Position numbers and translations under genes: made by a program. This document shows positions 1 to 31,459 of a DNA stretch of 64,000 nt, one piece after another. The notes under the pieces are model-generated. The model did not search any database and was not told the origin of the DNA. It saw only the letters and a program-made list of their open reading frames with translations. The stretch is from positions 460,211-524,210 of the forward strand of contig VXAY01002358.1 of the NCBI GenBank assembly GCA_013399855.1, read 5' to 3'. Numbering within the stretch: the first letter of the stretch is position 1; each line of letters opens with the position of its first letter. Origin of the DNA: Oxyruncus cristatus. Its lineage: Eukaryota > Chordata > Aves > Passeriformes > Cotingidae.

Positions 1-148
1 AATTTCAGTAGAGTTACCCTGGAATAAAAAAAGGAGTAAGTTAAAGGTGGCTGGGTCATAAAAGAAATCTGACTGAGAATACAAATTTTGCCGTGGAAAA
101 AGAAAATCTCAAACTGAAAAACGAACCTTCCTCTTTTGTTTCTGACAG
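1..148 (+). other. TXNRD1: TXNRD1 intron, 3' end only
   Basis: This is the tail of the intron before the first visible exon. It ends in a pyrimidine-rich tract and a tctgacag acceptor at 141-148. The preceding exon must supply the first base of the Val94 codon and is outside the window. Confidence 0.85.
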
Positions 149-19789
<19,641 letters not shown>

Positions 19790-20040
19790 AGAGCCCCATT
19801 CTTGTTATTGCCAGGGACTGACTTTCACCACAGTGTCTGACTTGTGCAATTCAGAAGAAAGGTTTTGGGAGAAGCCATCCTCAGGCAACTGCAGAAATGT
19901 GTAGAGCTTAACCTGGACATTCCATCGTCCGAAGGAGAAGAGCACTGTGGGAGCTGGTCACTTGTGGTGATTGACTGGCAATTAACAGCAAAATGGGAAT
20001 ACTGGCTGTCGAGCTGGTGATTAGCAGGGCATTTAATGAA

Positions 20041-20098
20041 TGCTTTCATGAAGTCATAGCCTGAAGCCTGCATTGTCTGGTGGGCAGTGATGGAAGAA
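20041..20098 (+). promoter_or_regulatory. TXNRD1: SECIS element for selenocysteine insertion
   Basis: The core order is ATGA (20048-20051), unpaired AA (20064-20065) and TGAT (20088-20091), lying about 265-310 bases after the recoded TGA. A lower helix forms between CTTTC (20043-20047) and GGAAG (20092-20096), including one G-U pair. The upper helix is less clear: GTC (20053-20055) can pair with GGC (20083-20085), and CC with GG further up. From memory, the human TXNRD1 3' UTR has the same ATGAAGTCA, then an AAGCC loop segment, then a TGATGGAA layout, which supports this assignment over other RTGA sequences nearby. It is the AA-type rather than the CC-type apical loop. Confidence 0.8.
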
Positions 20099-20818
20099 CT
20101 GCTAGCACAGCTGGACAACAACTGTTTTACTTTGGTTTTATTCCTCTCTAGTTTCTTTCCTGAACATTCTTTGCTAGTTCTTTCCAGAACAAAGAACTTC
20201 CCAACTCAGAAAAATTCTCTCAAGTTCAGATAACTGATATAGTTCAGATATAGTGCCTCTGTGTGCTGTGTTATGACACAGCAACTGCAAGGTCTCCTCA
20301 CGAGCATGCATTTTACCAGCTCATATGCCTATGGAGGAGAAGTTGTATCTACTTGTTGGATCATAAGGTAAAAAATAGTGTTGGAAAAAATTTAGCACCA
20401 TCTAAAACAGCATATTTCTAGCCTTCCAAATTGACTCTGTTGTGACTTTTTATTTAGAGAGCCTTATCTGTGAAAACATTCTTCTTAGAGAGAAAGGAAC
20501 TTACTTTTTATTAAATTAAGGCCTCCATGTACAGAAAGTTGTTGGTTTTTTTCCCTGAGAGTAACAGTCACGCCTGTAGCACAGATGTGATGATCTTAGC
20601 TTTTCTTGAATCTTATGGGATTATAATTAATCCAATTTGGAACTGACTGAATTCCAGTGTTGAATGAATTATGCTTCCAGGAACTCTGTGCAACTGTATT
20701 AAATTTGAGTAAATTCCTTCCTCTGCAGGTGAGCTGCTGTAAGCTGCACTGTTTCAGGTCTAAATTGGCCTCTTCTAACACAACAGTATTAAGACTTTCC
20801 CTGAGATTAGTGGGCCTG

Positions 20819-20890
20819 TAAAATAAAAAAAACCCCACCAACCAAACATCCCCTAAAACAACCAACTAAACAAGCTCCCCACTCAACCTC
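20819..20890 (-). repeat. C/A-rich low-complexity tract (G/T on minus strand)
   Basis: A runs and C runs alternate (aaccccaccaaccaaac and so on). It is the reverse-strand version of the G/T mosaics seen elsewhere in the window. It lies inside the presumed 3' UTR and contains an AATAAA at 20822-20827. Confidence 0.6.
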
Positions 20891-21404
20891 CAAAAGCCAA
20901 TAATGAAAAGTCTGTTATGTGTATAGGGCCTAAAAGTTGTATTTAGTTCCATGTGCGCTTTGTTTTATATTTAATTAAGAAAACAATACTTTTAAAACAG
21001 AGATTTCCATGGAAAATATCAGATTCTTGAATATCCCTCCTGTGTTGGATAAACTACATACACATTTATCAAGAAATTACAAAAATGCCTCTTTGTAATG
21101 GAAATTAATGTGCTGTTTGATCTGGTTTTCCACTTCCCTCTCTTTTAGCAGTTCAGATTACTTTTATTAAATGGTTCTTGGGAGTTTAGTACTGTGGTGT
21201 AAATAGGGAGTGAATTTGCCTCTGGGCACAATGCCTTATATCTAAATTCCTACCTGCTAACAAATTTGTATATTTCTACTGAGATTTCTAAAATAGTGTT
21301 GTAAGTTATTTTTATAAACTCATACATAACTGAAGGATAAGGATTTTTAAACGTGTTTTGTATGGCATCTAGATGGTCTGTGATGATATTTTTCTGGCCA
21401 GTTG

Positions 21405-21414
21405 ATTAAATAAA
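21405..21414 (+). terminator. TXNRD1: Candidate TXNRD1 polyadenylation signal
   Basis: Overlapping ATTAAA and AATAAA lie 1.6 kb after the stop. No strong GT-rich downstream element is visible, so confidence is limited. Alternatives are at 20822 and 21840. Confidence 0.4.
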
Positions 21415-21430
21415 TTGAATATTTGCACAA

Positions 21431-22330
21431 GCAGATGCGCATTTTGATGCCTCTTCCGAGCAGACACCAGACAGCAAGCAGACTGTTTTTTCGGAGGCCA
21501 GAAGAGGGCACCGTGATAAACCCAACTGTCTCTTGAATTTTGAAGGTAGATACTTCTCTGAAAAACAAGGTTTGAGGACGTTTCATGTGCATTTTTTTTT
21601 TTTTGCAGGTTAAACACTTGAGAAGGACATACATAAAAATAAGAAAATAATTAGGAAACAAATCTTCCACTGTTTGCACTAGCTGCCATCTGTGTAACGT
21701 CTGAAAGCCCAGGAGTGCAGGTTTCTGAGCTGTTGGGCAGTGTAGCCGCCCATATTTAAACACGTGGATAGTGGCATTTTCAGTCAGGTCTGTAGGAAAG
21801 TCAGATCCCAGAGATCTGGGTCCTTTGTTTCTTGGAGGGAATAAAGACATGTATGAGCTTGGCTTTGCAAGGTTGGACCCACATGTATCTATTCCTGTGG
21901 GTCATGTCATCATTAATGATGCATGTTTCTGTACTACTGGCTTACAATTCAGTAGTTGTTGGTTTTAATTACTTTTATTCTTACTTTAAAATTGCGAGGC
22001 TTTTTTGGTAGGGCTTTTTCTTTTATTTCTCCATAAGGAAAACATTTTCAGGTGTGTATTTGTGTTATCTGTGCATGATGATAGAGATACGTAATATGAT
22101 ACCACATACGGATTTATTAAATGTCAGAGCTAAGTATTTGATGGTTTTATCAAATTAAGCATACATTGAGTAATGCATGCTTTGGAAGCACATACTAGAA
22201 AATTTATTAAGTTAAACATTATTTATGTTCTGCTTGTATTTCTTAGTTATAAACATTTTTTGATACTCTGGTTTACCAGGGTGTGAGAATCCATCCTAAG
22301 ATACTACAGACACAAATGCTGGCAGCAAAT
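21431..22330. other. Intergenic, no recognised element
   Basis: This stretch is AT-rich with short T runs near 21591-21604 and another AATAAA at 21840-21845. A 167-aa minus-strand ORF crosses it (21347-21850) but has no motif and overlaps the presumed 3' UTR. Confidence 0.5.
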
Positions 22331-22399
22331 TTCGCAAACTTTAACAAGGAATTAGTAGAGTTTCTCTGACAGCTCCCAGAATTACTTTTTTTTTTAATT

Positions 22400-24150
22400 T
22401 TTGTTTTTCAAGCTCCCCTGATCCAGCTGTTCGTTCCCCCTTTGCCCCTCTCCCCTTGGTGTGAGTTGTATGAGCAATCCTAACCTTCCTGTAGGTCTTG
22501 TATTCCAACTTTGCATCCTGCCTTGCCTCCTTCAAGCCCTGCTGCCTGCCCAGAGCTCCAGTGTAGGGGACTCTCTTCTTGGAGAGCCGTGGATGGGGCA
22601 GGACCGCTGTCGGACAGGAGGGATCCCCTGAAGACCTCATGAATGCTGGAGGTTTCCCGATGGGGTAGGTGTCTTGCTGTGCCTTGTGGGAAAACCTCGC
22701 ACTCCCAAAGCCTGCCAATGACCCTGTCTCTGGCTGTGCCAGTGTGGTACGTCCCTTGCTCTAAGTTGCCACGTGGCAGCAGGTGGATGGGATGGCTGCA
22801 GGAGAAAAGCCATGCTGGAGCGCGCCATGCCAATGCAAGGGTGTGAAGAAGGGCCCAGATGGCTGAATATTTTATGTAAGACTCGATAGACACCTTTCAG
22901 GTCAAAATATGGTATAAATGTTTGTTGTAAATGTCAGCTCTGCACAGAACATAGTTTCAGAAGCCCTTTCTCTTTGATGACCAGCTTTTCTGATTGCTCG
23001 GTTGTCCTCTGCATGGGATGGTGTGAGACTCTGCTTTTGCCAAGGTCTTTTTGGCCTCCAAATAGAAATTAAATCTGAAAAAAAACCCCAAAAGCACAAC
23101 ACCTCCCTCTCCCCCAACACCCCCCCCCCCCCCAAAATAACCAAAAAACCCAAGACAGAAGGCACCAGGGGATCTGCCACACCACAGGCCTCTGTTGTGC
23201 TTGCACAGAACAGAAAAGGCTCCTGAAATATTTCCATCCTGGAAGCACCATTTGTGCCAGCAGGGGGTTTTGGTTTGGGGGGTGCTGGTGGGGAGGTGGA
23301 GAAAGGGCTTTGGCATCCATCAGGGCTGGTGGGAAGGCATTGTGTGGGGCTGTGGTGTGAAGTGGGAAGGGTCATCAGTGGGGAAAGGTGAAGGCAGACT
23401 GCACGACAGCAGCTGCGATGCGTCTGTGAGTGGTGCCAGAGGGCTTGGTGGGGATGGATGGTTAAGAGTGCTTCCAAGAGTGCTTCCAAGAGTCCATGGA
23501 GCTTGGGAAACGCAGGAAGGCCTCTGCAGTGAGGGGCTGCCTTTAGGCTGAGCCTATCCTGCAGGATTTCTGTGAGCCTGCAGATCTGAACCACATGCTT
23601 TGCAAGGCTGGGATGTTGTGACCAAACCCAAAGGTGGCTCCAGAAAGTGCTTGTTGCTGAAGGGTGAGGAATGCAGCTGGATGTGCTCACCAGGAGGCTC
23701 CCTTCCCTCCCCTCCCCATGCTGGGTGAGAGCTGCCCCTGCAGGGATGAGAGGACGGCTTTATTCTGAGGGACTGCAAGGGCTCAGGGCTGGGTGCCTTG
23801 GAGGTGGCACAGGCAGATTTCTGATCCTGAGGACGTTGTGCTGGTGCCCAGAGAAACAGCCACGTCTGTCGAGGCAAAGTGTCTCCCCCATGTCATCCCG
23901 GTGAAAGGCACGGCCCACGGGCTCCTGTGCCTCAGTCAGCCTCACGTGGTGAGGGTCTGGCTTACCCATAAGGGTCACCTTTCTGCGGAGACTGTGTGCC
24001 AGGGGATGCTGGACACTGCCAGTGGGTGAGTTGCACATTGGTGGGGGAGCAGCTGCACCTGTGCAGGGACATGGGGAGTCACCAGGCCAAGGGGACTCTC
24101 TTTCCCCACCATGGTCCCTCTTTTCATCCTTCTAACTCTGCTCCTGTGCT
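22400..24150. other. GC-richer intergenic block
   Basis: Base composition rises clearly compared with both sides. The block lacks the CpG density of an island. It contains the window's longest open frame (262 codons, minus strand, 22902-23690), a 14-C run and a direct 14-bp duplication (agagtgcttccaag, 23466-23493). No protein family or transposon was recognised. Confidence 0.5.
23078..23153 (-). repeat. C/A-rich tract with a 14-C run
   Basis: The run of C at 23120-23133 is flanked by A/C mosaics. On the minus strand it is a G/T tract and a strong G-quadruplex candidate. Confidence 0.7.
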
Positions 24151-24240
24151 CCAGCAAAAGCTCTGCTCAGTTGTTGGGGGTTTTCTTTTCATGTTGGAGA
24201 AAAATCATATGTTTGTTTTCCTTTTGTTTGCCTAATGCTC

Positions 24241-25411
24241 CTGACCCATATTCTGTTGTGCAGAATTTTACTTTATACATATGATTTCTTTTTCATTCAC
24301 TTGGCTTTTTTATCTGTCTTTTCTAGAAACTAGAAATCTTCCCAGTTGCAGAATTGTCTGAGGGACTTCTTCCACAGCTCTTTTACATTTTAAAATCATG
24401 AAATAAGCTGACACACGGGATCTCTATCGGGCATATATATATCAGGACAGAGAGGGAAGGCTTTCATTTCCCCTAGCAAAGCTATGTGACTGGCCTGGCT
24501 CAGGACCACTGGTGACTCCTGACTTGCCCCATCATGCTGGCTGACCACCAGGTGCCTACAAGGCAGGGTTTTTTCTGCCAAGGAGGCCATGCTGTGGCCA
24601 GACCCTTCGAGGGAGCCCATTCTCTGCTGCAGCTGGCCATCATGAGCCCAGAAAAGTATCCATCCCCGCCTTTAGACTGTAACAGAAGCCAACATAGGCA
24701 CATAGCGACGAATCTGCAGCTAAAACCTAGATTCTTCTTTCTTCTGTATAACTTGTCTCAACAAGCAATTCTTTTCTTGAAAATAGGTTTTACCCGTAGG
24801 TTAGGCACAGAGTAAACTGAGCTCTGCCTATCACTTGCTTTCAAAAAACAAATGGTATCCCAATTAGCCTAAAGATCTGCTTCCCCTTTTAATGTCAGTG
24901 TAAATTGGTGGGCAATAACACCCACGATGAGAAGCGCATGTGTGCCGTGTGGCATGATGTGGTGACTTGCATTTAGGTTTGACCTGGAGTTGCTCTCCCC
25001 ACTCTGAAGCTTCTGCACCATTACACACACATATATATACACTGTAGGATGGGGCAACTCAAGGTCTCTGCGGACAAATTTTCCCTTGGGTGACACTTTG
25101 GCGTTTCAGTATCATGGAAGGAAGGAAGATGCAGAGAGAGAGAAACTGCATGAGACAAGCAGACACTGTTTAGTGTTGTAGCACAACCACTTCTTGCGAG
25201 GAGCCTGGTAGACCCAACACCACCTGTGTATCTGAAAATAAAAGCTCGTAAACTTGTATTAACTTCCTCTGGGGTGTAGGAGCCATGTGTGGCAGAGGGC
25301 ACGGCAGGTCAGCGCCACGGTGGCAGTGGCAAGGGGGGATGCAGGGAGACTCACAAGGTCCTTGTTTATGATTTCCTTGGCTCTGCAAGCACCATTTCTT
25401 CCTCAGCTCTA
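24241..25411. other. Intergenic, nothing identified
   Basis: The sequence is of mixed composition with no repeat family recognised. A short TA-rich tract (acacacacatatatatac, about 25024-25041) is the only simple sequence. Confidence 0.45.
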
Positions 25412-25437
25412 CAGCTGCTAAAAATAACCACAATAAA
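25412..25437 (+). promoter_or_regulatory. Candidate E-box / MEF2 / RUNX motif cluster
   Basis: CAGCTG (25412-25417) is directly followed by CTAAAAATAA (25418-25427), a close match to the MEF2 consensus. AACCACA follows (25426-25432), a RUNX core, and then an AT-rich ATTAAT. This dense arrangement resembles muscle or chondrocyte enhancers, but a motif match alone is weak evidence. Confidence 0.3.
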
Positions 25438-25439
25438 TT

Positions 25440-27365
25440 AATGGCTTATGTTTGCATTAAACCGTTAAACTTACATCGGTCACTCCAACAAGGCATGCTG
25501 AAACTGCTGCTTACTGCACATTTAAGGCTTAAGTGAGATTTCTCAAGGTTTCTTTCTTGTAGTTGAAGTTGGACAGGTAATACTGATTGTGCAAGCATTT
25601 GCTTTTCCTTAGAGCAGTGTTTTCTGGGAGCAGGGTCAGCTACAATGCAGGAAGGGTGCCCATGTCAAAGATGAGTAGCCTTCCTGAAGGTTTGGACACT
25701 GGGCTTGTGGGCTGTTTCTGGAGAACATTTGGTGAGCAGACGAGGGCTGGGACAGGTGAAGGCAGCATGTCGAGGCTATTTCCACAGATAAGCTCACCTC
25801 ATGAGCGCTCTGAGCAGCTCTTTCTGCAGGGCCAGAAGAGGAAGCAAAGCAGTGATGCTGCAAACCTCTTCAAATACGTTATTTTAATGAGTCTGACAGA
25901 TGGATATCAGCCTAGGTGTATTTCTCTGCTATCTGAGGTACCATGTGAAAAGAAAACAATGGAAAATGTATGTGACCCAGGGCTCTGTGCTCAGACAGCT
26001 GTTGGGCTCAGATTAATGCCTGGGGCCAGTCTAAGTCTAAGACACTCGAAGGGAAGCATGTCGGGGTGTGTGTATACGTGTCTTTCAATTTAGGAAGGTA
26101 AAAATGAAAAATGCATGTCAAAGCAAGAGTTAGACTCCTTACTATGCTGGGAATGTGTACACGAACCATCATCTGTGTATGCTGTGAAGTACCTTTGAAG
26201 GTAAAGTCGTGGTGGAAATCAAAGCAGCCTGAAAATAAAACCGGTGGGGAAGTTGCTGTAAAGCACCTTAAAGTAGTGCGTCTGTTTTAGACATGCTGCC
26301 TCCTGCAAAGCAGACAGAAGAAAAGCAATGCACTCACAAAATGTGAGGTGCTACTGATTTTCTTAGAACAAGAGACGTGGTACCAACTCCTGTTTAAATG
26401 TTGCAGAGCTGTAACACTCTGAGTTGATACGTATTTACTTTTGCTTTAATCTGCTTCTCTTTCTTCTGCCTTTGTTTCTTTACCACATTTTTGCTGTTTT
26501 AGACTTGTCTTGGGGAGCTCTCCTAGGATGTGTTTTTAGCAATCCTAAAATCATAAAACTTGTGGGAAGGGCAAACAAGGAGGAATGGTTCACCATTGTT
26601 TCTCACCATATGTTTCTCACCATACAAGAGCTATGGCTGAAGCAGTCAAGGGAGGCTGGGTTTTTCTGCACTACACATAACTAAATGCAAGTCACTGTCA
26701 TGGGATGTTACAGCCTAAAAATACACCTATATTGAAAAGGAGATTAATTGTATGCACACCTAGTTGGAGGTTAGTAAAATTATGACCTGACTGTAGTTTA
26801 TGGGGCAGGATGCCCTTACACCAGTAAGTGCTGGAAGCTTGGGAGAAAATCCGACAGGAAACATCACTGTGTATTCAGTGTGGGTTTTCTTATATAACCT
26901 TTAATTAATCATCTCATCCTGGGAGACAGAACATCACATTAAAGGGACCTATGGTATAGGCTCTTCCTATGCCAAAGGAAATTCCCTTCCTCGGGGTCTG
27001 GTTCGTTCAAGCCTCACAAAATGGATTTGTAATTCCTTCGTCTTTTGGGGGCTAAAAATTTTCCTGTCTCAAAGCTTTCCTCTTACAATTTCTGTGACAT
27101 TCTCTGCCCAGGAGATGAGCTGGAGGGAGGGCGATGTGATGGCTGCACCAAAAAGCTTTCTACTTGGGCCTATTGCCCAAAGATACCCCCAGTCCACTCA
27201 GACCTTTCCATCCATAAGACAGTATCTGTACTTGACACTTCCGAGGGTCAGCACCGAACTTCCAGATCTGTGGCATTGCCATGGGAGAGCCCAGCTTTCA
27301 GCCTCTCTTAGCTGAGCCTCTTAGATTCTCAGTGAGTGGCCTGAAGCAATAAGGGATGAACTTCG
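25440..27365. other. Intergenic, nothing identified
   Basis: The sequence is of ordinary composition. A 168-codon + frame (25587-26093) lacks motifs or exon-like borders. There is a small local duplication of a gtttctcaccata unit near 26599-26625. Confidence 0.45.
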
Positions 27366-27370
27366 ACTAA

Positions 27371-27402
27371 ATGCATGCAAATCGTATGCAATTTAATTAA
27401 AT
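27371..27402 (+). promoter_or_regulatory. Candidate POU octamer and homeodomain sites
   Basis: The consensus octamer ATGCAAAT lies at 27375-27382. A second ATGCAAT-type half and a TTTAATTAAAT homeodomain palindrome follow within 20 bases. This is a possible enhancer core and has not been proven. Confidence 0.25.
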
Positions 27403-30400
27403 ATCCTCCCAGTATTTTTTGGAGAGTTGAACTCAGTTGGCTTAAAGGGCATCTTTCCCTAAATCTCTGCAACACACCATCCTGGCAAGGCCTTTTCTGT
27501 TAAGGGTAAAATGAAGCATTTTTTAGTGAAGTGGTTAGCTCCGCAGTTTATGCACAAGATGTTTTGTTTTCATTTTGGAGTCATTCCAGTACTGTGCAGA
27601 TGTTGGAAGGTGAATTTGTATTGTCGTTTAAAGAGCGTTCAGCTCTACTCCAGCCGTGCCCTGAGCTAAGTCGATGTCTCTGGCGTGCAAAAATGACATT
27701 ATCCTGTCGAAGATCTTAGAGCCAAGACAGTTGTAACGCTGCTTCCGTATGTGGATGCTCTTGTGGAGGCTACTGGGGAGTCCCTCATGTGTGTGCCCTG
27801 GTTGACAACACCAAACACTGGACACAGAAGGATTACAGTAATTGTTTCTGGAGGGTGATTTGTACTGGAAACCACAAGCTGAGTTACCTTCTGAGCTCAC
27901 TGCCAACACACAGAAAGAAGCTCACCCCAGCTGGCCATGCGTTCATCTATTTTTTGTCTGGTGGGTTTTCTTTTCAGGCCTTCTCCCTTTCTTTCCTGAA
28001 AGAGGAAAAACCCCATCAAAACAAAACAAACAAGCAAAAAGAAATAGTTAGAGAATCAAACCCACAAAACATAGAAATCATTAATGAGGAACTGTGCTCT
28101 GCTCTCTTTCCCCCCTCCCCTGGGATAACTGAGATTTGAAATGGCTCATCAAGCAGCCAGATGAGCAGTAGGGGAAGTGATGGAGTGGGAGGACAGGAGA
28201 ATAGGGTCAGCCCTTTTGATGACAGAACTAATCCAACACATCAGCGCAGCCCATCTCACGTTCAGTGAGGGCAAAATTCAACGGCTAATGCCTGCGGAGT
28301 GGGAACTTTCTTCTTTACATTTACTGGTGAATTTCCAGTACATTCCTTTACGTAATTTTAGTTTTCAGGAAAATTTTCTGTCTTTCTGATCAGAATGGTT
28401 TGGAAGCAAAGCGTTTAACTTGAACACTATTACTCTTTGCAGCTCCAGGATAGTGTGGGTGAGCTATGCAGAGCCAGAATGACTGTGTCTCCACGGCACG
28501 GTGGCTCAGCAGCTGGTTTGTTTGAAAGCTCTTCCACACAAGTTTCTTGTCTCCGCAAGGCATAAGCCTCTAAATCTGCACTGCTCTAAAATCAAAACCA
28601 AATAGGAAATCTGCTTCTTGCGATTAAGGCCCCACCTGTGATCAGTGCACCTACTGCAGAGCAGAGGATCTCATTCTTCAGTGTCGGTTTCCTACCACTC
28701 AGCCAAGGGACAGGTGGCCTTTTTCTCGCTGACTTGGAGGTAAGGAGGTGGTTTAAATGTGGGCCTTGACCCGCAGCTTCCAACAGAGGGTGGTGGTGTT
28801 CACCGGTGGGGCTGGACATCTCTGGGACACCAGGCTGGCAATCACCACAGCAACTCGGTCACTGCAGAAATTCTGTGAACACTGCAGATTTGTGGATAGT
28901 TTCAACAGCTTGTTTCCTTGTAAGTTCTTCTCATACTCCCTGTTGAGCCTAAAATCCCACAGATGCAGTCTTTGGGTAGCATTTGGCCCTTTCTTTGTGG
29001 TGGGTGGAAGTGAATTGTGGATTAGCACTCAAGGGAATAGAGACAGAGTGAGACGTATCCTGCCCTTAAAGATCTTTGGGTTTACATTTTAAATAAAATT
29101 GTATCTAAATTTTACATGTTGTGCGATTTTGGCACAGAGAATCAGCTTTATCTGCCTGATCCGTGCTCATTCCTAATCACCAAACTTGACAGCAAATAAT
29201 CAATGTCATTTAGAAGAAAGACGTACCAAGAGTCTGAAATTTTCTACTGCAAAACTGCTTTTTTTTTCTCCAAGGACAACAGCGGTTTAAAACTTATACA
29301 GTTGGAAGAGGATTTCTGTCAGGCTGGGGTGAGTCAGAAGTGGAATCCATTTAAATTCCATCCATAGTGCAGATTTTTGTATTATTTTTGTTACAATTCC
29401 AGCGTCAGCCAAGACCCAAGCTGGCTTGGCATATGATAGTACCAGTAGCAGTCCAAATTTCTGGGTCATCCTGTGCTTTCTGCACAATTTGGAAACTGCA
29501 GATGCAAGTGTCTAGGACAGGCGAGATGTATTGCTGTATGGAGATACTGGTATCTTTCCACAGGTTATAGCAGAAGTCACCACTACCACTTAAGATAAAA
29601 ACTTGCCATTTAAATGGCTGGAGTCATGAAGAGACAAATCCCACTCTAGAGGATGTGAAGCCTCGACAGAACTGACTGCTCTGGACTGTGATATAATGTT
29701 ACATATTTCAGTGGAGGCGGGTTTCTCTGCTCTGAGAGGAGATGAGCCATCTCCATGGATCAGTTACTTAATCCTATTAATATAAACAGAGAATTTTTGT
29801 TGTAATGGCGCCAATCTTATTCCAGCTGGCATGAAAAGCTGACACTCTGGTGGGCAGACAAGTCAAGTTAGGAATAGCTACAGGAATTGATTTACCTCTC
29901 ATGTAAGGCAAAATCATGTGTCACAACAGAGCATCATGCAGAAATACTCAGCTCCCTCTAAATTACACCTGCTTCTCAGGCTGGGCAGCGTGTTCAGCCA
30001 GCATGGCTGTACCACTGCTGCCACCCAGGCCTGAGGCTCTCAAAGACAACTCCAGTATCCCCACTTAGTGCCTCACTGGGCTGTGTTCCTTCAGAGCACA
30101 GGCAGATGGGAAGAGGAAGGCTGCGGTGTTGGTGCAAAGAAGAAAACCACATCCTCAATTGGGCACATTGACTTAGTGATTTCTCTCTCAGCTGCATCAG
30201 ATAAGGGATTTGGCTCCTGCCCAGTCTGACCCTACCATCAGTAGCCAAGGCTGACACTACACTGATTTCTTCCAGACTTTCTTTCAAAACTTGTCTTTGT
30301 GGGGTTGTTAGTTTGTTGTTGCTTGTAAGAGACAATCTTTTTTTTTTAATGGCGTGTAAAGACATAAAACGGCCTAAGCTCATATGACTTGTTAATTAAA

Positions 30401-31334
30401 GTCACAGTCAACAAGCGAAAAATTGTACACAGCCACCCAAAAAGGGGGAGTGTGCCAGTCTGTGCAATTCAACATGCATTTTAAATCACATCTATTAATA
30501 GCCAACTTGTTTACGGAAAACAGACTCGTAGAGAAGTTTATAACTTTAATAAAAATTTACAGAAACTCTTTCTGACTTTTTCTTAACAAGCTAGTCTCGG
30601 AGCACATCAAAGCTGACATTATTAGCTTGCCTGGAAATTGCTGAAAACCACCCGCAGTACCTGTATCTGGGATTTTTTTCTTTTTGTTCGTGTGCTTCCT
30701 AGAAGAAATCTTATGTTTAGTAGAAGCCCAGAGCATTGCTGGTTATGCAGCTTGGCACACAAAGTGTTCTGGGAGTAAACAGGCATTGGCTAACAAAGGC
30801 AGTGTCCCAAAGGCAGCATCCTCCTCTTCCTCCAGCTGCTACATGGAATTAGAGCTTTGTTTGCCTTTGCATGTGGAATTAGAGTTTTGGTTGCGAAGTC
30901 TATGAAATAATTCTGTTTGAGTGTTAACTTTGCAGAATGAAATCTTGTTTTATGGAGGATATATTTGTATCTGTTATAAACAATGCTGCTTTTTCAAAAG
31001 AAAAAAACAGCGTTACTACTCAAAAGTAGAAAACGACATTATTATTTGCAGTGGAAAATGTCATTGCTGCGCTGATAGCTGTTGACAGGTACTTGTCGTG
31101 GTTGTGTGCTGTGATGTGCTAATTATTCTGAAGTTCAATCAGATGGCATTTTGTGTTTTCATTTCAACTGTAAAAACATGGTATTTGTGACATGTTGACA
31201 AGTGTGTGTTTAATTGCTCTGTGGATATTTTCCAAGCTCATGTGCTTTCTACTTACTTTGTGAAGAAAGGGGCGTAATTAGCTCTCAGGCTACGGGGTAT
31301 GTTGCTCATTATTGTATTTTCATTTCCTATGCAG
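27403..31334. other. Intergenic, nothing firmly identified
   Basis: The sequence is unique-looking. It includes a small A/C mosaic at 28004-28045 (CAAAA-type units) and an imperfect 20-bp duplication (tggaattagag units) near 30844-30884. No gene or transposon was recognised. Confidence 0.45.
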
Positions 31335-31457
31335 TGATGAATCCAGAGTGCTGACAAATATGAAAACCCATCTTTGATGCTGAATGTTACCTCAACTGGA
31401 TTGTGAAGGTGGAGAGTCATGGCTGATTTTGCAAATCAAGATCATGAACCACCCATG
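31335..31457 (+). other. Possible isolated exon (leader or non-coding RNA)
   Basis: The segment is bounded by a good acceptor (ttttcatttcctatgcag, ending 31334) and a strong donor (gtaagaatt from 31458). An ATG at 31419 opens a 13-codon frame that runs in phase 0 to the donor (MADFANQDHEPPM). I do not recognise the peptide. It could be a leader exon of the downstream gene, a lncRNA exon, or chance. Confidence 0.2.
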
Positions 31458-31459
31458 GT

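Larger units (their letters stand above)
19790..21430 (+). other. TXNRD1: TXNRD1 3' UTR (end estimated)
   Basis: The region runs from the TAA stop to an estimated end just after the overlapping ATTAAA/AATAAA at 21405-21414. It contains the SECIS at 20041-20098 and a few AU-rich ATTTA-type motifs (for example near 20452 and 20940). An earlier AATAAA (20822) and a later one (21840) give alternative ends. The true cleavage site cannot be fixed from sequence. Confidence 0.55.

Noticed and set aside
19967..20022. Alternative SECIS based on GTGAT at 19967 and TGAT near 20020
   Set aside because: The two motifs can be joined by a partial helix (GGTCACTTGT with GCTGGTGATT), but the apical AA spacing is too long. 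The 20048-20091 core has better spacing and matches the remembered human layout.
21347..21850. 167-aa minus-strand ORF
   Set aside because: It overlaps the presumed TXNRD1 3' UTR end and contains a poly-Lys run from a T tract. No family was recognised.
25587..26093. 168-aa + strand ORF
   Set aside because: It has no motif or promoter context, and its length is within what 64 kb of sequence can give by chance.
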